Assembly: GCA_027024145.1 (NCBI GenBank)
Contig: JALVTF010000027.1
Span: 1 to 44,150, forward strand
Source: Campylobacterales bacterium
Lineage (GTDB): Bacteria; Campylobacterota; Campylobacteria; Campylobacterales; Nitratiruptoraceae
Length of the DNA stretch: 44,150 nt
Direction of reading: 5' to 3'
How positions within the stretch are numbered: position 1 is the stretch's first letter; every line of letters starts with the position of its first letter. Of the stretch, positions 1 through 8,744 are shown piece by piece. The position numbers and the translations under genes are program-made. Under the pieces are notes generated by a model. That model was not told the origin of the DNA, did no database searches, and saw nothing but the letters and a program-made list of their open reading frames with translations.

Positions 1-186
1 AGAGCCAAAAAATGCCTTTTTTTGTTGCAATTTTAGCATCTTTTGGCTTGCACAAGTCTTCACGCACGATCGCCCCTTCGTCACATCGTTGATGACCCAG
101 GCGGTAGTGACGATCATAAAGAGCACGAAAAGGCCCAAAATGGCGGCGACTAAGTAGATGTTGCGATACTCTTTGTTGAAGGTCAT
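1..186 (-). CDS. small membrane protein, 5' part (runs off left edge)
   Basis: An open frame begins with ATG at 186, preceded by a strong AAGGAGG Shine-Dalgarno sequence, and reads 62 codons without a stop to the window edge. The visible product starts MTFNKEYRNIYLVAAILG and has one clear membrane segment at about residues 9-33, then a basic stretch with two cysteines (SCVKTC) and a lysine/glutamine-rich tail. This looks like an N-in, single-pass membrane protein. I do not recognise the family; small accessory subunits of respiratory complexes look like this, but nothing here proves such a role. The gene lies downstream of the flavoprotein gene on the same strand, with its own -10 hexamer. 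Confidence 0.6.
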   Translation of the reverse strand, partial: MTFNKEYRNIYLVAAILGLFVLFMIVTTAWVINDVTKGRSCVKTCASQKMLKLQQKKAFFGS

Positions 187-255
187 GGCAGCCTCCTTAT
201 GGTGGACTACCTCTATTATGCGCCTCTTTGCTTCAAAGCTCTATCAAAGCCATTA

Positions 256-261
256 ATTATA
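256..261 (-). promoter_or_regulatory. -10 element (TATAAT) for the small membrane protein gene
   Basis: TATAAT on the minus strand lies about 70 nt upstream of the ATG at 186, in the gap after the flavoprotein gene. There is no consensus -35, which is usual for Campylobacterota sigma-70 promoters. A second possible hexamer, CATAAT, lies at 216-221. Confidence 0.4.
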
Positions 262-268
262 AATTTTT

Positions 269-1396
269 CTAATGTTTCTTTAAGTAGTTGCGGATGCCCT
301 CGGCCGCTGCGTACGCGGAGCTAAAGGCCCACTGGAAGTTGTAGCCGCCCAGCTCCCCCGTGGCATCGCACACTTCGCCGGCAAAGAAGAGTCCTTCTTG
401 TAAGCGGCTCTGCATCCCCTCGTCCAGCTCCCCGAGCATCACCCCGCCGCGCATCACCTCCGCACGCTCGTAGCCGAAAGTCCCGGCCGGCGCGAAACGG
501 TAGTCGCAAAGAAGTTGTAGTTGCTTTTTGTGCCGAGGCGAGAGCTTTTTGGCCTGAACATCCGGCACACCGATGTATGATAAGAAGGCTCTGACGAAGC
601 GCTTGGGCAGCGGCAGCTGTGTAGAGAGCTGTTTATGGGGCAGGAGTTTGGGAAGATTAGGAAGGAAGGCGATCTTGATATGCCCCTTTTTCCAATAAAG
701 CGAGGCATTGAGGATCGCAGGACCGCTGATGCCGCGGTGCGCGAAGAGGATATTGCCATCAAAATTTTTATGCTCCACCTCCACCATAGCCGTCACACTG
801 ATGCCGGCAAGTTCCTTCATCCAAGCCTGCTCTTTTTGAAGTGTGAGTCCCACCAGCGCCGGTGCCGTGGATGCGATGGTGTGGCCAAAGGCTTCGGCTA
901 TCTGCAGTCCGATGGGACTGGCTCCTATCTTTTTGTAGCTAAGCCCTCCGGACGCCACCAAAACGGCGCGTGCCTGCAAAGCTCCACGATTCGTATGCAC
1001 GACGAAACACCCATCTTTTCGCTCCAATCTCTCTACCTCTATGCCGTAGCGCACGCGGCTACTTTGCAAGAGAGCCAACAACTCCTTGGCACTATGGGGA
1101 CAAAAGAGCTGCGAGGGTTTGCGCTCCATAGGCTCACAACCATGCCGGCGCAGCCAAGCAAGCAGTGCACGATTGTCGAATCTGCGTAAAACTTTTGTCA
1201 CGAAGTCGCTATCGTTCGTTTGGTAGTGGGAAGCGTTTACAGCGCGATTGGTTACGTTGGCGCGGCCGCCGCCGCTAATGAGAATCTTCGCACCCGCTTT
1301 GTCGTTATGCTCTAAGAGAGCATAGTCGATGCCTTCGAGCCATTTGGCGGCGAAGAGCCCTGCGGCTCCCGCACCGATGATGAGGAGCTCTTTCAC
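269..1396 (-). CDS. HI0933/YhiN-family flavoprotein (putative FAD-dependent oxidoreductase)
   Basis: The 375-residue product opens with a Rossmann dinucleotide-binding motif (IIGAGAAG, residues 6-13) followed by E29 for the FAD ribose. It contains ILISGGGRANVTN, the signature of the HI0933/YhiN family, and ends with a second FAD contact, FAGEVCDATGELGGYN. Full family length is about 390 residues. Members bind FAD, but their substrate is mostly unknown; some bacterial relatives have been linked to steroid or aminoacetone oxidation by annotation only. The start overlaps the ddl stop by 4 nt (ATGA), so it is translationally coupled as the last gene of ruvA-ddl-flavoprotein. Function beyond flavin redox chemistry is not inferable. 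Confidence 0.9.
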   Translation of the reverse strand: MKELLIIGAGAAGLFAAKWLEGIDYALLEHNDKAGAKILISGGGRANVTNRAVNASHYQTNDSDFVTKVLRRFDNRALLAWLRRHGCEPMERKPSQLFCPHSAKELLALLQSSRVRYGIEVERLERKDGCFVVHTNRGALQARAVLVASGGLSYKKIGASPIGLQIAEAFGHTIASTAPALVGLTLQKEQAWMKELAGISVTAMVEVEHKNFDGNILFAHRGISGPAILNASLYWKKGHIKIAFLPNLPKLLPHKQLSTQLPLPKRFVRAFLSYIGVPDVQAKKLSPRHKKQLQLLCDYRFAPAGTFGYERAEVMRGGVMLGELDEGMQSRLQEGLFFAGEVCDATGELGGYNFQWAFSSAYAAAEGIRNYLKKH

Positions 1397-2418
1397 TTTT
1401 TGGCGGATTGGATAGAGTTGATGTAGCGATAATCGATGTGGATGGATCGCTCTTTGGGAAGGTTGTGCGCAAGCGCATCGAGGACGGTGCGAAAATCCTC
1501 GAAGAGGTAGTTGGCGAGGCTGCCGGGGATGGAGTTGATTTCGTTCACATAGACCTTGCCTTCGTGCACGAAAAAGTCCACACGGATGATAGCTCCCAAA
1601 AAGAGCGGATCGTAGATGCGCTTGAAGTAGTCTATCATCGTCTCGCGCACGGGTGCCAGAAGCTCGGCATCTTGCACTTCTCCCGTGCGGCCAAAGTCGA
1701 GATATTTTTTCTCAAAATCCAAAATCGCACCCTTTTGGGGCTCTTCGATTTTAGAGAGGTAAAACTGCCCCGCCTTACAGCCGGCGAGGTTGTACTCCTT
1801 GATCCCTTCGATAAAGGGCTCGATCAGCACCGCATCATCAAACTCGAAAGCCACATCGAGCGCGTAGCTAAGTTCACTTTCGTCACGCACCACACTCACG
1901 CCGATGCTGCTACCAAGATGCACCGGTTTGATGATGATGGGATAGTCGAATTTCGGCGGCTCGATGGCATCTTTGCGCATCACCTGAAAGGGGAGCGACT
2001 CCACACCGATGTGCGATAGGTAGAGCTTGGTAAAGAGTTTGTTGAAACTGATCACACTCCCCTCTATTCTAGGGCCGATGTAGGGAATAGCGAAAAACTC
2101 CAAAAGAGATGCCAGTTTTCCATCTTCGCCGTCACCACCATGGACGAGATTGATAGCGATATCGAACTCCACGCGTTTTTCTTTGAGCAGCCCCTTTTGA
2201 TAGAAGCCTCCCTTTTTGAGCTCCAGCCTTGGCATCTTTTTATATGCGCCGCTGCTAAAGAGTTTCGATTTGAGCTTCGTTTTGTCGATCAGGTAGAAAT
2301 CGCGAGCACTATCAATAAAGATAAACTTCGCGTCCACGAGATCTTTGATGGCGATGGCGCTGACGATACTGATTTCGTGCTCGAAACTCACTCCACCGAA
2401 AATCACTGCATACTTCAT
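1393..2418 (-). CDS. ddl: D-alanine--D-alanine ligase
   Basis: This ATP-grasp ligase of 341 residues joins two D-alanines for the peptidoglycan stem peptide in the cytoplasm. The N-terminal FGGVSFEHEISIVSA is the family signature. NLVHGGDGEDGKLAS follows, then the ATP-grasp core with PIIIKPVHLGSSIGVSVV as nucleotide lid, EPFIEGIKEYN, and VDFFVHEGKVYVNEINSIPGS, which holds the metal-binding Asp/Glu/Asn residues. Length is at the usual 310-360. The ATG has a good AAGGA sequence and lies 8 nt after ruvA. The same ruvA-ddl pairing exists in Campylobacter as I remember it. No lesion is seen. Confidence 0.96.
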   Translation of the reverse strand: MKYAVIFGGVSFEHEISIVSAIAIKDLVDAKFIFIDSARDFYLIDKTKLKSKLFSSGAYKKMPRLELKKGGFYQKGLLKEKRVEFDIAINLVHGGDGEDGKLASLLEFFAIPYIGPRIEGSVISFNKLFTKLYLSHIGVESLPFQVMRKDAIEPPKFDYPIIIKPVHLGSSIGVSVVRDESELSYALDVAFEFDDAVLIEPFIEGIKEYNLAGCKAGQFYLSKIEEPQKGAILDFEKKYLDFGRTGEVQDAELLAPVRETMIDYFKRIYDPLFLGAIIRVDFFVHEGKVYVNEINSIPGSLANYLFEDFRTVLDALAHNLPKERSIHIDYRYINSIQSAKK

Positions 2419-2426
2419 AGCCGTCC

Positions 2427-2987
2427 TTACAGTTTTTGGATGATTTTGAGGGCCTCTTTGACGAGGCTTGCGGTATCTGTGGCGTCACACTTGGCGAGGG
2501 CCTTTTGGATCTGCTCTTTTTTGAATCCCAAGCTCTCCAGGGCTTTTGCAGCCTGCTCTACGCTCGCATCCATCTGCGCCACTCCCGCTGAGCCGAGATC
2601 GAACTCACCTAATTCCACGAGGATGCGCTGTGCGCTCTTGGGACCGATGCCGGGCACCTTCTTGAGCTTAGCCACGTTTTTTTGGCGCACCACCTCCACA
2701 AACTCCTCAGGCTTGAAAGTAGAACATATTGCCAGAGCCACCTTGGGACCTACGCCGTTGAGCCTAAGAAGCCTATCGAACATCCGCTTCTCATCCATCG
2801 TAGCGAAGCCGTAGAGGGTGTGGGCATCTTCACGTACGATGAGGGTGGTATGCAGGCGCACGTTGCCAGAACTTATAGCCGCACTGGTATTGAGAGAGAC
2901 AAAAAGTTCGTAGATGATGCCGCCTACTTGCAGATGCACAAGCGTGGGCTCTTTTTTGACCACCTCACCGATGAGGCCTACGATCAT
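2427..2987 (-). CDS. ruvA: Holliday junction ATP-dependent DNA helicase subunit RuvA
   Basis: The 186-residue product matches RuvA along its length. It has an N-terminal OB-fold (MIVGLIGEVVKKEPTLVHLQV, spanning residues 1-60), a central helix-hairpin-helix region with LLRLNGVGPKVALAI and KKVPGIGPKSAQRILVEL, and a C-terminal three-helix domain (from about residue 140) that contacts RuvB. RuvA binds four-way junctions as a tetramer and loads RuvB for branch migration. It is the first gene of a three-gene minus operon. The start has GGAAGAGG immediately upstream and a TACAAT hexamer at 3014-3019. Confidence 0.96.
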   Translation of the reverse strand: MIVGLIGEVVKKEPTLVHLQVGGIIYELFVSLNTSAAISSGNVRLHTTLIVREDAHTLYGFATMDEKRMFDRLLRLNGVGPKVALAICSTFKPEEFVEVVRQKNVAKLKKVPGIGPKSAQRILVELGEFDLGSAGVAQMDASVEQAAKALESLGFKKEQIQKALAKCDATDTASLVKEALKIIQKL

Positions 2988-3013
2988 CCTCTTCCTTTAT
3001 CTAAAGTGTGCAA

Positions 3014-3035
3014 ATTGTACCATAAACGCTATAAT
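3014..3035. promoter_or_regulatory. back-to-back promoters for ruvA (minus) and the MFS gene (plus)
   Basis: The 54-nt gap between two divergent genes holds TACAAT on the minus strand (3014-3019) and TATAAT on the plus strand (3030-3035), only 10 nt apart. Polymerases bound at the two sites would exclude each other. The plus hexamer ends 6 nt before the ATG at 3042, so that transcript should lack a leader. Confidence 0.5.
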
Positions 3036-3041
3036 TCGGCT

Positions 3042-4241
3042 ATGGATTACAAAAGCAACAACCTCAAAAACGTCCTGCACGGCTTTTTCTTGGCTTTGGC
3101 CTTAGGCGTGGCGGAGCCATCCACCACGCTGCCTCTTATAATCCACCACTTCGCCCACGATGTGGCCATCATCGGATTTTTCACTTCGCTCCTGCGCGGT
3201 GGTGCCATCGTGGTGCAGCTTTTCGCGGCCTTCTATGCCCAGAGCTTTCGCATAGTGATGCCCTATTTGCGCCTTGTGTTTTTAGCACGCTTTCTTAGCT
3301 GGCTCTCCATAGGTCTGGCTATCTACTTCATCGGTGATCGCGATCCGCAGCTTACACTTATGATGATCGCGCTCTTTTTGTTTCTCTTTAGCTTCTCCGC
3401 AGGCTTTGGCAGCATCTATTTCAACGAAATCCTCGCCAAAGTCTTCGACCAGACTACCCGCGGCCGCTCCATGGCCAACCGCCAGTTCTTCGCCGCCATC
3501 GGCTCGATCCTGAGCGGTATCGCCGCAGGCTACGTGCTCTCGCACTACCCCGCTCCCCAAAGCTACGCCTATCTTTTTATTCTGAGCGCCTTCTTGATGG
3601 CTTTTGGCCTCGTGACGTTTGCTACGATCAAAGAGCCGCCCCGCGAAGAGGTGACCCAAAAAGAGAAGAGCTTTTGGGAATTCTTGCGCAACGCCTTTGG
3701 ACTGCTCCGCAAAGACAAGGCACTCCAAATCCAAATAGCGACGGTACTTTTGAGCTACTCTTTTTTATTGAGCTTCGCCTACGTCATCTTGCAGGCCAAA
3801 AGCTATATCCATCTGACAGGATGGCTCGTTGGGGGCTTCATCATTATCCAGATGATTGGTGCAATGCTTGGAAATCTTGTGTGGAAACGTCTATCTCCTC
3901 GCTACAAAGAGATTATGCTCACAAGTTTCATCCTCGCCATCACGGCTTTTGGCGTATTGCTCATCGCCCATGTACAAGCGAGCTTTTTTCTGGCTTTTTT
4001 TCTCTTGGGGATGGCCCGAGACGGTTTTCGTATCGCTTCGATGAACCTACTTTTTGCCATCGCACCCCAAAACAAACGCCCCGTCTATATAGCTTTGCAA
4101 AACAACCTCACCTCCATCGGCCTCTTTTTCGCCATCCCCGGAGGCTTCATCCTCAAAAGTTTCGGCTACGAAGTGCTCTATGGCTGGACTATCGCGATGC
4201 TGCTTTGCGGACTCTTTTTTGCCAGACGCTTGAGAGTGTAA
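3042..4241 (+). CDS. major facilitator superfamily transporter
   Basis: The 399-residue protein has about twelve hydrophobic segments in two halves separated by a charged cytoplasmic loop near residues 190-220 (KEPPREEVTQKEKSFWEF), typical of an MFS permease of the inner membrane. The substrate cannot be told from sequence. I chose the ATG at 3042 (MDYKSNN) because everything upstream in frame is antisense to ruvA and because TATAAT at 3030-3035 places the transcript start on this ATG. No Shine-Dalgarno sequence is present. The gene is followed by murJ after 12 nt, but murJ has its own -10. Confidence 0.85.
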   Translation: MDYKSNNLKNVLHGFFLALALGVAEPSTTLPLIIHHFAHDVAIIGFFTSLLRGGAIVVQLFAAFYAQSFRIVMPYLRLVFLARFLSWLSIGLAIYFIGDRDPQLTLMMIALFLFLFSFSAGFGSIYFNEILAKVFDQTTRGRSMANRQFFAAIGSILSGIAAGYVLSHYPAPQSYAYLFILSAFLMAFGLVTFATIKEPPREEVTQKEKSFWEFLRNAFGLLRKDKALQIQIATVLLSYSFLLSFAYVILQAKSYIHLTGWLVGGFIIIQMIGAMLGNLVWKRLSPRYKEIMLTSFILAITAFGVLLIAHVQASFFLAFFLLGMARDGFRIASMNLLFAIAPQNKRPVYIALQNNLTSIGLFFAIPGGFILKSFGYEVLYGWTIAMLLCGLFFARRLRV

Positions 4242-4247
4242 TATAAT
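4242..4247 (+). promoter_or_regulatory. -10 element (TATAAT) 6 nt before the murJ ATG
   Basis: TATAAT ends 6 nt before the ATG at 4254, overlapping the stop region of the preceding transporter gene. A start site at the usual distance would fall on the A of the ATG, giving a leaderless mRNA. No Shine-Dalgarno sequence lies upstream of the ATG. Confidence 0.5.
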
Positions 4248-4253
4248 TACGCA

Positions 4254-5666
4254 ATGTTCAAAAAGATTTTTACCAACAGCTCCGGCATCCTCTTTAGCAG
4301 AATCTTGGGCTTCGTGCGCGACCTGCTCACAGCCAGCGTACTGGGAGCCAGTATCTATAGCGACATCTTTTTCGTGGCATTCAAACTGCCCAATCTCTTT
4401 CGCCGCATCTTCGCAGAAGGCGCATTCGTGCAAAGCTTTTTGCCCAGCTACACCAAAACGCGGCACAAAAACCTCTTCGCCGCAGCCGTTTTTACGAGAT
4501 TTTTCCTCATCATCGTAGCGCTCTCACTGCTTGTCACCCTCTTCGCTCCCTTTTTTACCAAACTCATCGCCATCGGCTTCGACGAGCAATTGGTTCAGCT
4601 CGCTGCACCCTATACCGCCATTAATTTCTACTACCTCGATTTCATCTTCGCCGTCACATTTTTAGCGGCACTTTTGCAGTACAAGGAGCACTTCGCCACC
4701 ACGGCCTACGCCACGGCTTTGCTCAATATTGCGCTCATCACTGAGCTATTGCTTTGCAAAGATGCGGCCAAACCGCAAGTGGTGCTGGCACTGAGCATCG
4801 CGGTACTCATAGGAGGAGCGCTGCAGCTATCGGTGCATATCTTCGCGGCCAAAAAGCTTGGCATCTGGCACAGACTCATCCAAGGGTTTGCCGCACTGCC
4901 CAGATACGCGTATAAAATCAAAACAGACCTCGCGCACTTCTACCGCAACTTCTTCCCCGCCATCTGGGGCAACTCCACGGCACAGATTTCGTCCTTTTTG
5001 GATACGTGGCTGGCTTCGTTTTTGGCAGCTGGCTCCATCAGCTACCTCTACTACGCCAACCGCATCTTGCAGCTGCCTTTGGCGCTCTTTGCCATCGCTA
5101 CGGCTACGGCGCTCTTTCCTTCCGTTTCCAAGGCGCTCCACAACGGTCAGGAAGAGGCTGCGATGGGGCATCTCAAAAAGAGCTTTTGGCTCTTGTTAGG
5201 ACTCTTACTGGCAGCGACTGTTGGGGGGATCTTATTAGCGCGCCAGATTATTTGGCTTTTATTCGAGCACGGTAGCTTCACCCGCCACGATACGATCCAA
5301 GCCAGCGCCGTGTTGGCAATGTATATGATAGGCCTCGTCCCCTATGGACTAGCAAAACTCTTTTCACTCTGGCTCTATGCCCAGTATCGCCAAAAGGAAG
5401 CGGCCAAGATCGCCAGCTACTCCCTCACAGCCAATATCCTCGCTTCTCTCGCTCTCATAGTCCCCATGCAAGCGGCCGGCTTGGCATTAGGATCGAGCAT
5501 AGCGGGCTTCGTGCTGCTTTTTTTTACACTCAAAAGCTTTGGCTTTGCGAGGCTGCGAGAGCTCTTTGACAAAAAAGCGGCGCTGGCTCTTGGTTTTGCG
5601 CTGCTCTTAGAAGTAGCTATAATTGTACTTATCAAAAGCTTTTGGAGGATCGATGCGCATCTATGA
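4254..5666 (+). CDS. murJ: lipid II flippase MurJ
   Basis: The 470-residue, roughly 14-helix inner-membrane protein flips the peptidoglycan precursor lipid II to the periplasmic face. The N-terminal part (GILFSRILGFVRDLLTASVL, then SDIFFVAFKLPNLFRRIFAE) is the conserved MurJ/MviN signature with the arginines that line the central cavity. It belongs to the MOP superfamily. The chosen start gives MFKKIFTNSSG, matching the family N-terminus. The 3' end overlaps cysS by 14 nt. In Campylobacter an equivalent membrane-protein gene precedes cysS (from memory), supporting a conserved cluster. Confidence 0.95.
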   Translation: MFKKIFTNSSGILFSRILGFVRDLLTASVLGASIYSDIFFVAFKLPNLFRRIFAEGAFVQSFLPSYTKTRHKNLFAAAVFTRFFLIIVALSLLVTLFAPFFTKLIAIGFDEQLVQLAAPYTAINFYYLDFIFAVTFLAALLQYKEHFATTAYATALLNIALITELLLCKDAAKPQVVLALSIAVLIGGALQLSVHIFAAKKLGIWHRLIQGFAALPRYAYKIKTDLAHFYRNFFPAIWGNSTAQISSFLDTWLASFLAAGSISYLYYANRILQLPLALFAIATATALFPSVSKALHNGQEEAAMGHLKKSFWLLLGLLLAATVGGILLARQIIWLLFEHGSFTRHDTIQASAVLAMYMIGLVPYGLAKLFSLWLYAQYRQKEAAKIASYSLTANILASLALIVPMQAAGLALGSSIAGFVLLFFTLKSFGFARLRELFDKKAALALGFALLLEVAIIVLIKSFWRIDAHL

Positions 5667-7047
5667 TAGCAGCAAAAAAGAAGTTGTCGCGTTCAACCCC
5701 ATCGTAGAGGGGAAAGTTCGCATCTACGTCTGCGGCCCCACGGTCTATGACGACGCGCACTTGGGACACGCCCGTAGCGCCATCGCTTTTGACCTCTTGC
5801 GCCGCACCCTCGAAGCGCTGGGGTATGAAGTGACTTTTATGAAAAACTTCACCGATATCGACGACAAGATCATCAAAAAGATTTTTGAAACCGGCAAGAG
5901 TTTGCAAGAGCTCACCTCCTACTACATCAAGCGCTACCTCGCAGAAATGGACGCCTTAGGTGTCAAGCGTCCCGACATCGAGCCCAAAGCCACAGAGAGT
6001 CTCGATGCCATTACTGCGATGATCGACAAGCTCATCAAAAACGGCTGCGCCTACACCACGCCTGAGGGCGACGTCTACTTCGATACCTCCAAGGATAGCG
6101 AATATTGCAGCCTCAGCCACAAGTGCGACGAGGAGAGTCTTAGCCGCATCGAGCCAAATCCCGCCAAGAAAAATCCTGCCGACTTCGCCTTATGGAAAGC
6201 CTGCAAGGCACAAGACGTCTGCTTCGATTCGCCCTTCGGCGCGGGGCGTCCCGGCTGGCATATCGAGTGCTCGGCGATGATCGAAAAGCATCTGGCATAC
6301 CGTGACAAAGAGTATCAGATCGATATCCACGGCGGCGGGATGGACCTCTTTTTCCCCCACCACGAAAACGAAGCGGCCCAAACCCGCTGCGCCGACCACC
6401 AAAAACTCGCCAAATACTGGATGCACAACGGCTTTGTCACGATCAGCGGCGAGAAGATGAGTAAGTCTTTAGGCAACAGCTTTTTTCTCAAAGACGCCCT
6501 GGCCGTGTATGACGGCGAGGTATTGCGATTTTATCTGCTCGCGACGCACTACCGCGCCAACCTCAACTTCAACGAAGAGGACCTGCAAGCGGCCAAAAAA
6601 CGCCTCGATAAGCTCTATCGCCTCAAAAAGCGCCTTTACGGCGTTACGCCCGGCAATGTGGAAGAAGATTTCAAGCGTGCACTCCTCGAAGCCCTCAGCG
6701 ACGATCTCAATATCTCCAGGGCGCTCGCGGTAGTGGATGGCTTCGTAGCCAGAGCCAACGAGCATCTCGATGCAAATCCAAAAGATAAAAACTTCAAAAA
6801 AGCTGCAATGGCCAATATCGTATACCTCAGCGAAGTGCTCGGTATCGGCGGCCAAGATGCCTACGCCTACTTCCAGCACGGCATCGACGAAGCAACCAAG
6901 AAGCGCATCGAAGAGCTCATAGCCAGACGCAGCGAAGCCAAGAAGGCAAAAGATTTCGCCACCGCAGACGCCATTCGCGAGGAGCTACGCAGCCTTGGCA
7001 TCGCCATTATGGACACACCCCAAGGGACAGTCTGGGAGAAGGTGTGA
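5653..7047 (+). CDS. cysS: cysteinyl-tRNA synthetase
   Basis: This class I aminoacyl-tRNA synthetase of 464 residues charges tRNA-Cys. The visible motifs are CGPTVYDDAHLGHARS, with the first zinc cysteine and a HIGH-type sequence (HLGH); then WHIECSAM and HHENEAAQ, with further zinc ligands; and GEKMSKSLGN, the KMSKS loop. A C-terminal DALR/anticodon-binding helical part follows. The ATG at 5653 has GGAGG 4 nt upstream, inside the end of murJ, and gives the usual MRIYDS start. The stop overlaps the next gene by 4 nt (GTGA). Confidence 0.97.
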   Translation: MRIYDSSKKEVVAFNPIVEGKVRIYVCGPTVYDDAHLGHARSAIAFDLLRRTLEALGYEVTFMKNFTDIDDKIIKKIFETGKSLQELTSYYIKRYLAEMDALGVKRPDIEPKATESLDAITAMIDKLIKNGCAYTTPEGDVYFDTSKDSEYCSLSHKCDEESLSRIEPNPAKKNPADFALWKACKAQDVCFDSPFGAGRPGWHIECSAMIEKHLAYRDKEYQIDIHGGGMDLFFPHHENEAAQTRCADHQKLAKYWMHNGFVTISGEKMSKSLGNSFFLKDALAVYDGEVLRFYLLATHYRANLNFNEEDLQAAKKRLDKLYRLKKRLYGVTPGNVEEDFKRALLEALSDDLNISRALAVVDGFVARANEHLDANPKDKNFKKAAMANIVYLSEVLGIGGQDAYAYFQHGIDEATKKRIEELIARRSEAKKAKDFATADAIREELRSLGIAIMDTPQGTVWEKV

Positions 7048-8744
7048 GAGAAATTCTGCGGCGCTACTGGCCTTTCATCCTCAAACACAAAGGCAAATTC
7101 GCCATCGCGATCCTTGGGATGATTCTCAGTGCGGCAGGTACAGGGGCTTCCGCATATGTGGTCAAGCCTATCCTCGATCGCATTTTCATCGAAAAAAACA
7201 GCGCGATGCTCACTCTCTTGCCGCCACTGGTGATCGTGCTCTACTTTCTCAAAAGTTTCGGCAAGTACATCCAGGTCTACTACACCGAATATATCGGTCA
7301 GGATATCATCCGAGAAATCCGACAAAAGATGCTCGCTTCGATTTTAGCGATGCACATGGACTACTTCATCAAGCAGCCATCAGGCGAGCTCATCAGCCGC
7401 CTCACAAACGATATCAACCGTATCAAAAACGTGGTGGCCATCATGATCCCTACGATGGTTCGCGAGATTTTCACTATCTTCGCCCTCACGTTCGTGGTGA
7501 TCTACCAAAGTCCCAAACTGGCTCTCTACTTTCTCGTGATCATGCCCCTGGCGCTCTACCCCCTTTCGCGCCTCGCGAAACGTATGAAAAAGGTCTCACA
7601 CCTCTCACAGGAAAAAATCTCCGATCTCACCACCCATCTGACGGAGATCTTCAACAACATCGAGCTGATCAAAGCCGAAGCGCGAGAGAGCGAAGAGTTG
7701 CGGCGCTTCAACGAGCATAATCGCGACTTTTTCAAACTCACCCTCAAACAGGTACGCATCTCACAGCTCACCAATCCTCTCATGGAGGTACTCGGTGCCG
7801 TGGTCATCGCGATCGTCATCTATGTGGGCGGCCACGAGGTAATCGCAGGACGGATGAGCACGGGTGCCTTCTTTTCATTTATGACGGCACTTTTTATGCT
7901 CTACAACCCCATCAAAGTCACCTCCGCCATGTACAGCCAACTCCAAGACGCCGTGGCAGCCAGCGAGCGCGTCTTTGCCGTCATCGATCTACAGCCCCAG
8001 ATCAAAAGCGGCACGAAGGAGATGCCCGAAGCTATCGGGAGAGTCTGCTTGGAAAATGTAAGTCTGGAGTATGACGAAAAAGTGGCGCTGCGAGATGTAA
8101 GCTTTTGCGCGCAAAAAGATGCCATCACCGCCATCGTGGGCGACAGCGGCAGCGGCAAGAGCTCCATCGTCAATCTCTTAGTGCGCTTCTACGATCCCAC
8201 ATCGGGGCGCGTCACCATCGACGGCGATGACCTGCGCACCTTCGATCTGGTCTCGTACCGAAAACGCATCGCTCTTGTGACGCAACGGGTCTATCTTTTC
8301 CAAGAGAGTATCGCCGCGAACGTAGGCGGTGAAAACTTCGACGAAGAGCGTGTCATCGCAGCCCTTAAGCAAGCAGAAGCGTACGATTTCGTCTCCAAAA
8401 TGCCAGAAGGCATCCACACCAAACTCGAAGAAGCGGGGATGAATCTCAGCGGCGGTCAGCGCCAGCGTCTGGCAATCGCACGAGCCCTCTACAAAGATCC
8501 CAAAATCCTCATCCTCGACGAAGCCACCAGCGCACTGGACAAAAAAAGCGAACAGGCGATCTTAGAGACCATCAAAAAGCTCGCAAAAAGTCGCATCGTC
8601 ATCATGATCAGCCACAATATCCGTTCCATCACATTCGCCGACGACATCATCGTCATGAGCGAAGGCCAAAAGGTGTGCGAAGGACACCACAAGGAGCTCA
8701 TGCAAGAGTGCCCCCATTACCGGGAGCTCTATAACAAAAATTAG
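7044..8744 (+). CDS. ABC exporter, fused permease and ATPase (MsbA-like)
   Basis: The 566-residue half-transporter has six predicted membrane helices in residues 15-300 and a C-terminal nucleotide-binding domain: Walker A GDSGSGKSS, signature LSGGQRQRLAIA, Walker B ILILDEATSALD and a switch histidine (ISHN). It should work as a homodimer in the inner membrane. Its place beside murJ and cysS matches the msbA locus of Campylobacter as I recall it, so lipid A-core flipping is the likely role, although drug or other lipid export cannot be excluded. The start is GTG, overlapping the cysS stop by 4 nt. The 3' end overlaps convergent hepT by 4 nt. Confidence 0.88.
   Translation: MREILRRYWPFILKHKGKFAIAILGMILSAAGTGASAYVVKPILDRIFIEKNSAMLTLLPPLVIVLYFLKSFGKYIQVYYTEYIGQDIIREIRQKMLASILAMHMDYFIKQPSGELISRLTNDINRIKNVVAIMIPTMVREIFTIFALTFVVIYQSPKLALYFLVIMPLALYPLSRLAKRMKKVSHLSQEKISDLTTHLTEIFNNIELIKAEARESEELRRFNEHNRDFFKLTLKQVRISQLTNPLMEVLGAVVIAIVIYVGGHEVIAGRMSTGAFFSFMTALFMLYNPIKVTSAMYSQLQDAVAASERVFAVIDLQPQIKSGTKEMPEAIGRVCLENVSLEYDEKVALRDVSFCAQKDAITAIVGDSGSGKSSIVNLLVRFYDPTSGRVTIDGDDLRTFDLVSYRKRIALVTQRVYLFQESIAANVGGENFDEERVIAALKQAEAYDFVSKMPEGIHTKLEEAGMNLSGGQRQRLAIARALYKDPKILILDEATSALDKKSEQAILETIKKLAKSRIVIMISHNIRSITFADDIIVMSEGQKVCEGHHKELMQECPHYRELYNKN

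Noticed and set aside
2682-3041. Longer N-terminus for the MFS transporter starting at 2682
   Set aside because: It would be antisense to ruvA, has no ribosome site, and the transporter begins normally at 3042 next to a -10 hexamer.
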